Below, piece by piece: positions 7,076 to 15,033 of a stretch of DNA of 23,217 bases. Position 1 is the stretch's first letter. Every line of letters begins with the position of its first letter. The notes beneath the pieces were generated by a model. That model worked only from the letters and a program-made list of their open reading frames with translations, did not search any database and was not told the DNA's origin. The DNA lies in contig DASSJN010000176.1 of assembly GCA_035691185.1 (NCBI GenBank), positions 1-23,217 on the forward strand. Direction: 5' to 3'. The position numbers and the translations under genes are program-made. The DNA is from RPQJ01 sp035691185. GTDB taxonomy: Bacteria; Pseudomonadota; Gammaproteobacteria; Steroidobacterales; Steroidobacteraceae.

Positions 7076-7429
7076 TTGCGCCGCTTTCCGCGCGCGAGCC
7101 GACTGACCGACAAGCCGCAGTTCGACGGCGTCCACCGTCAGGGCGAGCGCGCTTCCGATGCGATGTTCCTCGTGATCACTCGTCGCAACGACACCGGACG
7201 TGCGCGACTGGGACTCGCAGTGGGCGTGAAGTCTGCCGGCAACGCCGTCCGACGCAATCGACTGAAGCGTCTCGTGCGCGAATCGTTCCGGCACCGCCAG
7301 CAGGACCTGCCGCCGGTGGACGTCGTCGTCAACGCACGCGCTGCCGCCGCCCACTCGACCAACGACGAGATCCGCGCGAGTCTCGCGGCCCACTGGGATA
7401 GGATCGTGCGACGATGCGCGCGCTCCTGA
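7076..7429 (+). CDS. rnpA: Ribonuclease P protein component
   Basis: RnpA is the protein subunit that helps the RNase P RNA bind and process tRNA precursors. The core is clear: FPRASRLTDKPQFDGVHRQG at the N-terminus, then the RNR-type motif NAVRRNRLKRLVRESFR that contacts RNA, and VDVVVNARAAA. No ATG lies at the expected place; the TTG at 7076-7078 gives 117 aa, close to the 119 of E. coli, and places the FPR motif near the N-terminus as in the family. A CTG overlapping the rpmH stop (7034-7036) is the only other in-frame candidate nearby. No good Shine-Dalgarno is seen, so translation may depend on coupling to rpmH. The start is the uncertain part; the identity is not. Confidence 0.93.
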   Translation: MRRFPRASRLTDKPQFDGVHRQGERASDAMFLVITRRNDTGRARLGLAVGVKSAGNAVRRNRLKRLVRESFRHRQQDLPPVDVVVNARAAAAHSTNDEIRASLAAHWDRIVRRCARS

Positions 7430-7662
7430 TCGGCCTGATCAACGTGTACCGGTGGTTCGTGAGCCCGCTGCTCGGACCGAACTGCCGTTTTTACCCGACC
7501 TGCTCCTGCTACGCGCTGGAAGCGATCCGACGCCACGGTGCGCTGCGCGGCTCGTGGCTCGCGGCACGCCGGATCGGCCGCTGCCATCCCTGGAATCCCG
7601 GCGGTTACGACCCCGTGCCTGACGACGCGCGCGGATCGTCCACGCCCGCAACAACGAACTGA
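7414..7662 (+). CDS. yidD: Membrane protein insertion efficiency factor YidD
   Basis: The 82-aa protein has a hydrophobic, amphipathic N-terminus followed by the family signature CRFYPTCSCYALEAIRRHG and the later GRCHPWNPGGYDPVP. The conserved cysteines are present; many homologues have a polar residue where the CSC cysteine lies here. YidD assists YidC-dependent insertion of inner-membrane proteins. The gene overlaps the end of rnpA by 16 bases and is followed by yidC after 18 bases, the conserved arrangement that implies translational coupling. Confidence 0.96.
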   Translation: MRALLIGLINVYRWFVSPLLGPNCRFYPTCSCYALEAIRRHGALRGSWLAARRIGRCHPWNPGGYDPVPDDARGSSTPATTN

Positions 7663-7680
7663 AGCAAGCACGACCGAGCC

Positions 7681-9393
7681 ATGGACAACCCGCGCATTTA
7701 CCTGTGGATCGCCCTCGCGCTGCTCGTCTGGATGAACATCATCCAGTGGGATCGCGATTACGGCCAGGCGGCTGCACCGCCTGCGGCGACGACTGCGCAG
7801 ACTCCCCAAGCACCGGCCACGGGTTCGACACCTGCCGAGACCACGCTGCCCGCCCTGCCGTCGCCCGATCCGCCGCCGCCGCCACCGGCCGCCACGGATT
7901 CGGGCACTGCGCCCGCCGTCGCTGCGGCTGCTGCGACCACGGCGCCGAAGGTCCGCGTCGTGACCGACGTGCTCGACATCGACATCAGCCTGCAGGGCGG
8001 CGACCTGCTGCGCGCCGACCTCGTCCGGTATCCGGTCGACAAGAAGCCGGGCAGCCCGGCCGTACGCCTGCTCACGACCGAGGAATCCCGCTTCGGAATC
8101 GTGCGTGGCGGGCTGCGCGCCGCCGACGGGCGCGCCGAGCCCACACACCTCGCGACGTACACGAGCCCGCGCACCGAATACCGTCTGTCGCAGGGCGAGC
8201 AGGAAGTGCGGGTGCCGCTCACGTGGACGGACGGCCAGGGCCTCACGGTCATGAAGACCTATGTCTTCCGCCCGGGCCGCTACGACTTCGAACTCGTCTA
8301 CGACGTGCAGAATGCCTCGACCGCGGAGTGGAAGGGCGCGTCGTACCTGCAGTTCGTGCGGCACGTCTATCCGCAGGAGCGCTCGATGTTCGACGTCGAG
8401 AGCTACTCGTTCCGCGGCCCGGCGATCTACGACGGCCGCAAGTACCGCAAGCTCGACGTCGAAGACGACGACGACGCCTCGTTGCGCACGTCGATCGCGG
8501 ACGGCTGGATGGCCGAGATGCAGCACCACTTCGTCACGGCCGCCGTGCCGCCGAAGAGCGAGTCCTACGACTTCGCCCTGCAGAAAGAGCAGGACCATTC
8601 GGTGGTGAGCTACCGTGGCCCGCTCAAGAGCGTGCCCGCCGGCGCCAGCGCGCGCTTCACCGAGAAGCTGTTCGTCGGCCCGAAGCTGCAGGACCAGTTG
8701 CGCACGCTCGGTCCGAAGCTCGAGCGCACCGTCGACTACGGCAAGCTCACGATCCTCGCCGAGCCGCTGTTCTGGCTGCTGCGGCAGGTGCACCGGTTCG
8801 TGCAGAACTGGGGCGTCGCGATCATCGTCGTGACGGTCCTGCTCAAGCTGCTGTTCTACAAGCTGACCGAGACCAGCGGTCGCTCGATGGCCAAGATGCG
8901 CACGATCGCGCCGCGCATCAAGAGCATCCAGGAGCGCTACAAGGACGATCGCGAACAGCTCGCGAAGCAGATGATGGAGCTGTACAAGCGCGAGAAGATC
9001 AACCCGGTCGCGGGCTGCCTGCCGATCCTGGTGCAGATCCCGGTGTTCCTCGCGTTCTACTGGGTGCTGCTCGAGAGCGTCGAGATGCGCCAGGCCCCGT
9101 TCATGGGCTGGATCCAGGACCTCTCGTCCAAGGACCCGTTCTTCGTGCTGCCGATCCTGATGGGCGTGGCCATGTTCGGGCAGTTCAAGCTGAACCCGGC
9201 GCCGCCGGACCCCATGCAGGCCAAGATCTTCGCGCTGATGCCGATCGTCATGACGGTGATGATGGCGTGGTTCCCGGCGGGGCTCGTGCTCTACTGGCTC
9301 ACCAACACGCTGCTCTCGATCGCACAGCAGTGGAACATCAACCGCGTGGTCGAGGCCGAGGCGAAGAAGCGCGGGAGCCGACCGGCCGAGTGA
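7681..9393 (+). CDS. yidC: Membrane protein insertase YidC
   Basis: YidC inserts and folds inner-membrane proteins, alone or with SecYEG. The 570-aa protein has a first membrane segment at about residues 6-22 (IYLWIALALLVWMNIIQW), a Pro/Ala/Thr-rich linker to about residue 85, and the large periplasmic domain of Gram-negative YidC. The conserved insertase core follows from about 355: VTVLLKLLFYKL, SMAKMRTIAPRIKSIQERY, LYKREKINPVAGCLPILVQIP, then the last membrane segments ending MMAWFPAGLVLYWLTNTLLSIAQQW. K389 occupies the place of the groove arginine (R366) of E. coli. The gene continues the rnpA-yidD unit. Confidence 0.97.
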   Translation: MDNPRIYLWIALALLVWMNIIQWDRDYGQAAAPPAATTAQTPQAPATGSTPAETTLPALPSPDPPPPPPAATDSGTAPAVAAAAATTAPKVRVVTDVLDIDISLQGGDLLRADLVRYPVDKKPGSPAVRLLTTEESRFGIVRGGLRAADGRAEPTHLATYTSPRTEYRLSQGEQEVRVPLTWTDGQGLTVMKTYVFRPGRYDFELVYDVQNASTAEWKGASYLQFVRHVYPQERSMFDVESYSFRGPAIYDGRKYRKLDVEDDDDASLRTSIADGWMAEMQHHFVTAAVPPKSESYDFALQKEQDHSVVSYRGPLKSVPAGASARFTEKLFVGPKLQDQLRTLGPKLERTVDYGKLTILAEPLFWLLRQVHRFVQNWGVAIIVVTVLLKLLFYKLTETSGRSMAKMRTIAPRIKSIQERYKDDREQLAKQMMELYKREKINPVAGCLPILVQIPVFLAFYWVLLESVEMRQAPFMGWIQDLSSKDPFFVLPILMGVAMFGQFKLNPAPPDPMQAKIFALMPIVMTVMMAWFPAGLVLYWLTNTLLSIAQQWNINRVVEAEAKKRGSRPAE

Positions 9394-9398
9394 CCTCC

Positions 9399-9423
9399 GG
9401 CCTCCCCGCGCGCGGGAGAGGCC
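9399..9423. repeat. Inverted repeat between yidC and mnmE (CTC...GAGAGG family, copy 2)
   Basis: GGCCTCCCCGCG is followed directly by CGCGGGAGAGGCC, a 12-bp inverted repeat with one bulged A. It starts 5 bases after the yidC stop and ends 32 bases before the mnmE start. It shares the CCTC...GAGAGG arms with the elements at 3943, 12531-12627 and 19928. With no T-run it is a stable mRNA stem rather than a standard terminator. Confidence 0.55.
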
Positions 9424-9455
9424 GATCGTCAGGCCGGCTGAGGGCTGACTTCCGG

Positions 9456-10817
9456 ATGACGACGTCACGCACCGACACGATCGCTGCCGTCTCCACCGCG
9501 CCCGGCCGCGGCGGCATCGGCGTGGTACGCGTCTCCGGCCCGGGCGCGCCGTCGATTGCCGAGGCCTTGCTCGGTCGCGTGCCGCAGGCGCGCCGCGCCG
9601 AGCTGCACACATTCACGGACGAGCAGGGCCAACCGATCGACCAGGGACTCGCGCTCTACTTCCCGCGACCGCACTCGTTCACCGGCGAGGACGTGCTGGA
9701 ACTCCACGGACACGGAGGCCCGGTCGTCATGGACCTGCTGCTGCAGCGGGTGCTCGGGCTCGGCGCGCGATTCGCGACGGCCGGTGAATTCACGCAGCGC
9801 GCGTTCCTGAACGACAAGCTCGACCTGGCCCAGGCCGAAGCCATCGCGGACTTGATCGACAGCGGCTCGGCGCAGGCGGCCCGTGCCGCGCTGCGCTCGC
9901 TGCAGGGCGAGTTCTCGGCGCGCGTGCAGGAGCTGGCGGAGCGGGTGCTCGAAACGAGAATGTGGATCGAGGCCGCGATCGACTTCCCGGAGGAGGAGAT
10001 CGACTTCCTGGCCGATCGCGCGCTAGCGGCGCGCATGGACGACCTGCGTGACCGCTTCGGCGAGCTGGCCGAGACGGCGCGGCAGGGTGCGCTGCTCCGC
10101 GACGGGCTGACGGTCGTGATCGCCGGGCGCCCGAACGCCGGCAAGTCGAGCCTGCTGAACCGGCTGGCCGGCTACGAAGCCGCGATCGTCACGGCCACCC
10201 CCGGTACGACGCGCGACGTGCTGCGCGAACGGATCGCCATCGACGGCCTGCCGCTGCACGTGCTCGACACCGCGGGGCTGCGCGCCTCGGCGGATGAAAT
10301 CGAAGTCGAGGGCATCCGCCGGGCGCAGGCCGAGATCTCCCGCGCCGACCGGGTGCTGTTCGTGGTGGACGCCTCCGACGACGAGGCGATCCGCGGGATC
10401 GAGGCCGACCTCGCCGCGCTTTCCCCGGACGTGCCGCGGACGCTGGTGTTCAACAAAATCGACCGCAGCGGCGAGACGCCACGGGTCGAGCCGGGCACAG
10501 GCGCGCCGGCGCGGGTGTACGTCTGCGCCTCGAGCGGGGCGGGGCTCGAGGGCTTGCGCCAGCACCTCAAGGACTGCATCGGCTTCCACCCGTCGTCGGA
10601 GGGGGCGCTCTCCGCCCGGACTCGCCACATCGACGCGCTGCGCCGGGCCCGCGCCCACGTCGAAACGGCCCATCGGCTCCTGGTCGAGCGGCACGCCGGC
10701 GAACTCGTCGCCCAGGAACTGCGGGACGCCCACCAGGCCTTGGGAGAGATCACCGGCGAGGTCTCGAGCGACGACCTGCTCGGCCGGATCTTCTCGAGCT
10801 TCTGCATCGGCAAATAG
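9456..10817 (+). CDS. mnmE: tRNA uridine-5-carboxymethylaminomethyl(34) synthesis GTPase MnmE
   Basis: MnmE is a GTPase that, in complex with MnmG, modifies uridine 34 of certain tRNAs to cmnm5U/nm5U. The ATG at 9456 gives 453 aa (E. coli 454) and starts MTTSRTDTIAAVSTAPGRGG, the family N-terminus that binds the tetrahydrofolate cofactor. The Ras-like G domain has G1 GRPNAGKSS at 224-232, G2 TPGTTRD, G3 DTAGLR and G4 NKID at 333-336. The essential C-terminal CIGK at 450-453 is intact. A GAGGG lies upstream but farther than ideal. Its partner mnmG is not next to it but follows after two unrelated genes. Confidence 0.97.
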   Translation: MTTSRTDTIAAVSTAPGRGGIGVVRVSGPGAPSIAEALLGRVPQARRAELHTFTDEQGQPIDQGLALYFPRPHSFTGEDVLELHGHGGPVVMDLLLQRVLGLGARFATAGEFTQRAFLNDKLDLAQAEAIADLIDSGSAQAARAALRSLQGEFSARVQELAERVLETRMWIEAAIDFPEEEIDFLADRALAARMDDLRDRFGELAETARQGALLRDGLTVVIAGRPNAGKSSLLNRLAGYEAAIVTATPGTTRDVLRERIAIDGLPLHVLDTAGLRASADEIEVEGIRRAQAEISRADRVLFVVDASDDEAIRGIEADLAALSPDVPRTLVFNKIDRSGETPRVEPGTGAPARVYVCASSGAGLEGLRQHLKDCIGFHPSSEGALSARTRHIDALRRARAHVETAHRLLVERHAGELVAQELRDAHQALGEITGEVSSDDLLGRIFSSFCIGK

Positions 10818-10906
10818 CCCGCGTCCGGGCCGCCCGCCCTCGGTATCATTGTCGACCCGGCGCGCCGACCCGACCCGCGCCGCACGGACGACCCGAGGTT
10901 CGAGCA

Positions 10907-12643
10907 ATGAAGCAGCTTTCCGGCGCAGATTCGATGTTCCTGCAGTTCGAGCGCGGGAACAATTTCATGCACGTCGCCTCGCTCTCGATCTACGACCCGT
11001 CGACGGCGCCCGGCGGCGGCGTGCGGTTCAAGGACGTGCTGCGCTTCTTCGCCTCGCGCGTCGCGCAGTTTCCCCAGTTCCGCAGGCGGCTCGTGTCGCT
11101 GCCGCTCTCGCTCGACCGGCCGTACTGGATCGAGTCGCCCACCATCGACGTCGAGTTCCACGTCCGGCACATCGCGTTGCCGCACCCGGGCGACTGGCGC
11201 CAGCTCTGCATCCAGGTGGCGCGCCTGCACTCGCGCCCGCTCGATCGCAGCAAGCCGTTGTGGGAGGCGTACATCATCGAGGGGCTGCACAACGTGCACG
11301 GCGTGCCGCCGGGCAGCTTCGCGCTGTACACCAAGCTCCACCATTCGATCATCGACGGCGAGTCCGGCACGGAGCTCATGAAGGCGCTGCACTCGCTGTC
11401 ACCCGAAACGGTCGATCTCGACCTGGAGGAACGCAACGCCGCGGGCATCTTCCACGCCGACCGCGAGCCGACGCTGGTCGAGCTCTACTCGCGTGCGCTC
11501 GTGCACAACGTGCGGCGAGTGCCGACGATGGCGAAGTTTTCGCTCGGTACGGCGCGCAAGGTCGCGTCGCTCGGAGCCGAGGCGCTCACGAAGTTCCGTC
11601 GCGAGGGCGAGGGCGGGTTCCTGACCAGCGTGCGATCGCTGCTGTCGGGCGACATGAGCTCGTTGCTGCCGCGCATGCCGCCGCAGACCCGCTTCAGCGG
11701 CGACGTCTCGGCGCACCGCGTGTTCGAGGCCATCTCGTTCCCGTTGAGCGAGTTCCGGAAGATCAAGCAGCAGGTCCCGCGCGCCACGATCAACGACCAG
11801 TTCCTCTGCATCGTCGGCGGGGCGCTGCGCGCATACCTGTCGGAAAAGAACGAACTGCCGGAGACGTCCATGATCGCGATGGTGCCGATGTCGCTGCGCG
11901 GCGCCGACAAAGGCGGCGATCCCGGCAACCAGGTCGGCTTCACCGTGATGCCGATCCACAGCGAAATCGAGGACGGCATCGAGCGACTGCGCGCGGTCGT
12001 CGAGTCGGCGGAGAAGTCCAAGCGCATGACGGACGCCGTCGGCCGGGAGATCGCGCGTGACCTGCTCGAGACCATGCCGAGTCTGATCGCCGATCCGCTG
12101 ATCCGCTACGTCCAGGTACCGCGCATCGGCCTGGTCGTGTCCAACGTGCGCGGCCCGGACGTGCCGCTCTACCTGGCCGGTGCGCGACTCGTGCACTACG
12201 TGCCGATCAGCATCGTCATCGACGGCATCGGGCTCAACGTCACGGCGTTCAGCTATGCCGGCAACATGTGGATCTGTGCGATCTCGTGTCGGGACATGCT
12301 GCCCGACCCCGCGTTCTTCGCCGATTGCCTGCGCGCGGCCTTCGACCGGATGAAGGAAGGTGCGTTGCGCGAGGCCGCCTTCACGGTGGCCGAGTCGGAA
12401 GCCCTGGCCGCGGCGCGAGAGGTCGGCGTGATCGAAGGTCGCGTCGTCCGCCCGGTGCGGATCCGGCGCAAGCGGAAGCCGGTCAATGGCCATGGCCGGA
12501 AGAGTTCACCCTCACCCGCACTGCGTGCGACCTCTCCCGCGGCGGCGGGAAAGGGGAAGAGCAAGAAAGCCGGGCGGCCCTCCTCCGCCCATCGTGTAAC
12601 CTCTCCCGCGGGCCGGGACGAGGTGAGCGATGCGAACGCGTGA
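10907..12643 (+). CDS. Wax ester synthase/diacylglycerol acyltransferase (WS/DGAT)
   Basis: This 578-aa protein belongs to the bacterial WS/DGAT family, which esterifies acyl-CoA with fatty alcohols or diacylglycerol to make storage wax esters or triacylglycerols. It begins MKQLSGADSMFLQFERGNNF as family members do. It has the catalytic HHxxxDG motif as HHSIIDG at residues 145-151, the IND-type motif (TINDQFLCIVGGALR) near 287-301, and VSNVRGP followed by IDGIGLNVTAFSYAGNM in the C-terminal domain. The last about 55 residues, after RKRKPVNGHGRK, are low-complexity (Ser/Pro/Ala/Lys) and are encoded by an intergenic-type repeat (12531-12627), so the gene seems to have been extended by that element. 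It separates mnmE from mnmG. Substrate preference cannot be told. Confidence 0.92.
   Translation: MKQLSGADSMFLQFERGNNFMHVASLSIYDPSTAPGGGVRFKDVLRFFASRVAQFPQFRRRLVSLPLSLDRPYWIESPTIDVEFHVRHIALPHPGDWRQLCIQVARLHSRPLDRSKPLWEAYIIEGLHNVHGVPPGSFALYTKLHHSIIDGESGTELMKALHSLSPETVDLDLEERNAAGIFHADREPTLVELYSRALVHNVRRVPTMAKFSLGTARKVASLGAEALTKFRREGEGGFLTSVRSLLSGDMSSLLPRMPPQTRFSGDVSAHRVFEAISFPLSEFRKIKQQVPRATINDQFLCIVGGALRAYLSEKNELPETSMIAMVPMSLRGADKGGDPGNQVGFTVMPIHSEIEDGIERLRAVVESAEKSKRMTDAVGREIARDLLETMPSLIADPLIRYVQVPRIGLVVSNVRGPDVPLYLAGARLVHYVPISIVIDGIGLNVTAFSYAGNMWICAISCRDMLPDPAFFADCLRAAFDRMKEGALREAAFTVAESEALAAAREVGVIEGRVVRPVRIRRKRKPVNGHGRKSSPSPALRATSPAAAGKGKSKKAGRPSSAHRVTSPAGRDEVSDANA
12531..12627. repeat. 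Two CCTCTCCCGC-type repeat units inside the WS/DGAT 3' end (copies 3 and 4)
   Basis: One unit (12531-12556) has arms CCTCTCCCGC and GCGGGAAAGG; the second (12600-12627) has CCTCTCCCGCG, then GGGACGAGG and TGAG. They resemble the intergenic inverted repeats at 3943, 9399 and 19928 but lie in coding sequence. They encode the low-complexity tail of the acyltransferase. The GAGGTGAG at the end of the second unit is placed as a ribosome binding site for the gene starting at 12630. Confidence 0.6.
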
Positions 12644-13058
12644 CCGGATGCCCGCCGATCTGCGGCGGGCGCTGGAGGAGACGTTCGGCGACGCCGTCGA
12701 CGACGTCGTGCTGCGCGAGAACTCGCTGTTCGCAAGGCTGCACGGCCGCGCTCGCGCCACGACGCGCCGGAACACCATTTACCTGCGCGGCTCGCTGGTG
12801 GAGTTCTTCGCCGACCCGGAGCTGCTGCTGCACGAGTATTTCCACGTGCTGCGGCAGTGGAACCGCGGTCGCATGAACCTGTGGGATTACCTGGTCGAAT
12901 GGCGGCGCCACGGCTACTGGCAGAACCGCTACGAGCGGCAGGCGCGACGCTTCGTGAAGCTGCGGCTCGGCGCCTTTCGTCGCGCGCTGGCAGGCTCCGC
13001 GGCCGGATTCCCGCCGGCCCGCAGGTTCAACCTCAGCTTGGGATCGGACCACGGTTAA
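12630..13058 (+). CDS. Small HExxH putative metalloprotease-like protein (DUF4157-like)
   Basis: This 142-aa basic protein has a zincin-type motif HEYFH at residues 68-72 (LLLHEYFHVLRQWNRGRMN) and a downstream glutamate, E102, in NRYERQARRF, at a distance that suits the third zinc ligand of a gluzincin-like fold. Similar short proteins are annotated as DUF4157-type, without a known substrate. There is no signal peptide or membrane segment, so it is probably cytoplasmic. The ATG at 12630 overlaps the WS/DGAT end by 14 bases and has GAGGTGA just upstream; an alternative ATG lies at 12648. Overlap suggests translational coupling with the acyltransferase. Proteolytic activity is inferred only from the motif. 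Confidence 0.75.
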   Translation: MRTRDRMPADLRRALEETFGDAVDDVVLRENSLFARLHGRARATTRRNTIYLRGSLVEFFADPELLLHEYFHVLRQWNRGRMNLWDYLVEWRRHGYWQNRYERQARRFVKLRLGAFRRALAGSAAGFPPARRFNLSLGSDHG

Positions 13059-13065
13059 AGTGCAC

Positions 13066-14994
13066 ATGCGCTTCGCGGAAACCTTCGACGTCATCGTAGT
13101 GGGAGGCGGTCACGCCGGCACCGAGGCCGCCCTCGCCTCGGCCCGGATGGGTTGCCGCGCCCTGCTCGTGACCCAGAGCATCGAGGCGCTGGGCCAGATG
13201 AGCTGCAATCCGGCCATCGGCGGCATCGGCAAGGGGCACCTGGTCAAGGAAATCGACGCGCTCGGCGGTGCGATGGCGCGCGCGATCGATCGCGCCGGCA
13301 TCCAGTTCCGGACACTGAATGCAAGCAAGGGACCAGCGGTGCGCGCCACGCGTGCCCAGGCCGATCGCACGCTGTACAGGAAAGCGATCCGGGCGATCGT
13401 CGAGAACCAGCCGAACCTCGCGTTGTTCCAGGCCGAGGTCGCGGACCTGCGGATCGAAGGCGGCCGCGTCGCGGGCATCGTCACGGCGGTGGGCCTCGAG
13501 TTCGCGGCACGGGCCGTCGTGCTCACGGTCGGCACGTTCCTCGGCGGCAAGATCCACGTCGGGCTCGAGCAGTCACCGGGCGGGCGCGCCGGGGACCCAC
13601 CGTCGAATCGTCTGGCCGCGAGGTTGCGTGAATTGTCGCTGAGGGTCGGGCGGCTCAAGACCGGCACCCCGCCGCGCATCGACGGCCGCTCGATCGATTA
13701 CACCGGGCTGGAGGCGCAGCCGGGCGACGAGCCGGTGCCGGTGTTCTCGTACCTCGGCTTGCGCCGCGAACATCCGCGGCAGGTCTGCTGCCACATCACC
13801 CACACCAACGAGCGCACCCACGAGTTGATCCGCGCCGGCACGGACCGCTCGCCGCTGTTCACCGGCGTGATCGAGGGTGTCGGTCCGCGCTACTGTCCAT
13901 CGGTCGAGGACAAGGTCGTGCGCTTCGCCGGGAAGAGCTCGCACCAGATCTTCATCGAGCCCGAAGGACTCGACACGCACGAGGTGTACCCCAACGGCAT
14001 CTCGACGAGCCTGCCGTTCGACGTGCAGCAGGCGTTCGTGCGCAGCATCCGCGGCTTCGAGCGGGCCCACATCACGCGTCCTGGGTATGCGATCGAGTAC
14101 GACTTCTTCGATCCGCGCGACCTGCAGCCGACGCTGGAGACCAGGGCCGTGCCCGGCCTGTACTTCGCCGGCCAGATCAACGGCACCACCGGTTACGAGG
14201 AGGCCGCGGCGCAGGGACTGCTCGCCGGAATCAACGCGGGGCTGAGCGTGGCCGGTCGCGAGCCGTGGTGGCCGCGACGGGGGGACGCCTACGTCGGCGT
14301 GCTGGTCGACGACCTCATCGCACGCGGCGCACCCGAGCCCTATCGCATGTTCACGAGCCGCGCGGAGTACCGGCTCACGCTGCGTGAAGACAATGCCGAC
14401 CTGCGGCTCACGCCGCGCGGCCGGGAACTGGGTCTCGTCGATGACGAGCGCTGGGCCCTGTTCGAGCGCAAGCGGGCGGCCGTGCAGTGCGAACTCGAGC
14501 GGCTCGACCGTGCGTGGGTGCGCCCGGGGACGCCGGTCGCCGCGACGCTGGAGCCTGCACTCGGTGGGCCGGTGACGCGCGAGCAGCGCGCCTTCGAACT
14601 GCTGCGCCGGCCCGAAGTGCCCTATGCAGCACTCGACGCGGCGCTCGGCGGTGGCGTGGACGACTGGCGCGACGACGAGCGTCTCGCCGCGCAGGTGCCG
14701 TTGCAGGTCGACGTGCAGGCGAAATACACCGGGTACATCGATCGTCAGCACGAGGAAATCGAACGACAGCGTCGCCACGAGGAGACGTGCCTGCCCGCAT
14801 CGCTCGACTACGCGATCGTGCGCGGGCTCTCGAACGAGGTGCGCCAGAAGCTCGCCGAGCATCGGCCCGCGACGCTCGGCCAGGCGGCGCGCATCCCGGG
14901 TCTCACGCCGGCCGCGATCTCGATCCTGCTGATCCACCTGAAGCGCCATCACGCCGAGACGACCGGGCCCGCACTCGCCGGGAACGCCCGGTAA
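13066..14994 (+). CDS. mnmG: tRNA uridine-5-carboxymethylaminomethyl(34) synthesis enzyme MnmG
   Basis: MnmG (GidA) is the FAD-dependent partner of MnmE in wobble-uridine modification. The ATG at 13066 gives 642 aa; the FAD-binding GGGHAG is at 13-18 and the catalytic-region cysteine falls at C47 (MSCNPAIGGIG), the same number as in E. coli, which favours this start over a GTG at 13060. Other landmarks are GTFLGGKIHVG, GRLKTGTPPRIDG, RYCPSVEDKVVRF, GLDTHEVYPNGISTSLP, GYEEAAAQGL and the C-terminal MnmE/tRNA-binding part (GLSNEVRQKL, ARIPGLTPAAISILL). It begins 8 bases after the HExxH gene's stop, so it is likely co-transcribed with it. rsmG does not follow. Confidence 0.97.
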   Translation: MRFAETFDVIVVGGGHAGTEAALASARMGCRALLVTQSIEALGQMSCNPAIGGIGKGHLVKEIDALGGAMARAIDRAGIQFRTLNASKGPAVRATRAQADRTLYRKAIRAIVENQPNLALFQAEVADLRIEGGRVAGIVTAVGLEFAARAVVLTVGTFLGGKIHVGLEQSPGGRAGDPPSNRLAARLRELSLRVGRLKTGTPPRIDGRSIDYTGLEAQPGDEPVPVFSYLGLRREHPRQVCCHITHTNERTHELIRAGTDRSPLFTGVIEGVGPRYCPSVEDKVVRFAGKSSHQIFIEPEGLDTHEVYPNGISTSLPFDVQQAFVRSIRGFERAHITRPGYAIEYDFFDPRDLQPTLETRAVPGLYFAGQINGTTGYEEAAAQGLLAGINAGLSVAGREPWWPRRGDAYVGVLVDDLIARGAPEPYRMFTSRAEYRLTLREDNADLRLTPRGRELGLVDDERWALFERKRAAVQCELERLDRAWVRPGTPVAATLEPALGGPVTREQRAFELLRRPEVPYAALDAALGGGVDDWRDDERLAAQVPLQVDVQAKYTGYIDRQHEEIERQRRHEETCLPASLDYAIVRGLSNEVRQKLAEHRPATLGQAARIPGLTPAAISILLIHLKRHHAETTGPALAGNAR

Positions 14995-15033
14995 GATCGC
15001 GCCCCAACGATTCGGCCCCGAGGGCCCGTACCG

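Noticed and set aside
7138..9612. 824-codon open frame antisense to rnpA, yidD and yidC
   Set aside because: Low-complexity Arg/Leu/Val/His-rich composition from reading codons backwards; all three sense genes are certain.
12838..12850. parS-like TTTCCACGTG in the HExxH gene
   Set aside because: The right half (CTGCGG) does not match; it encodes YFHVLR of the conserved protein motif.
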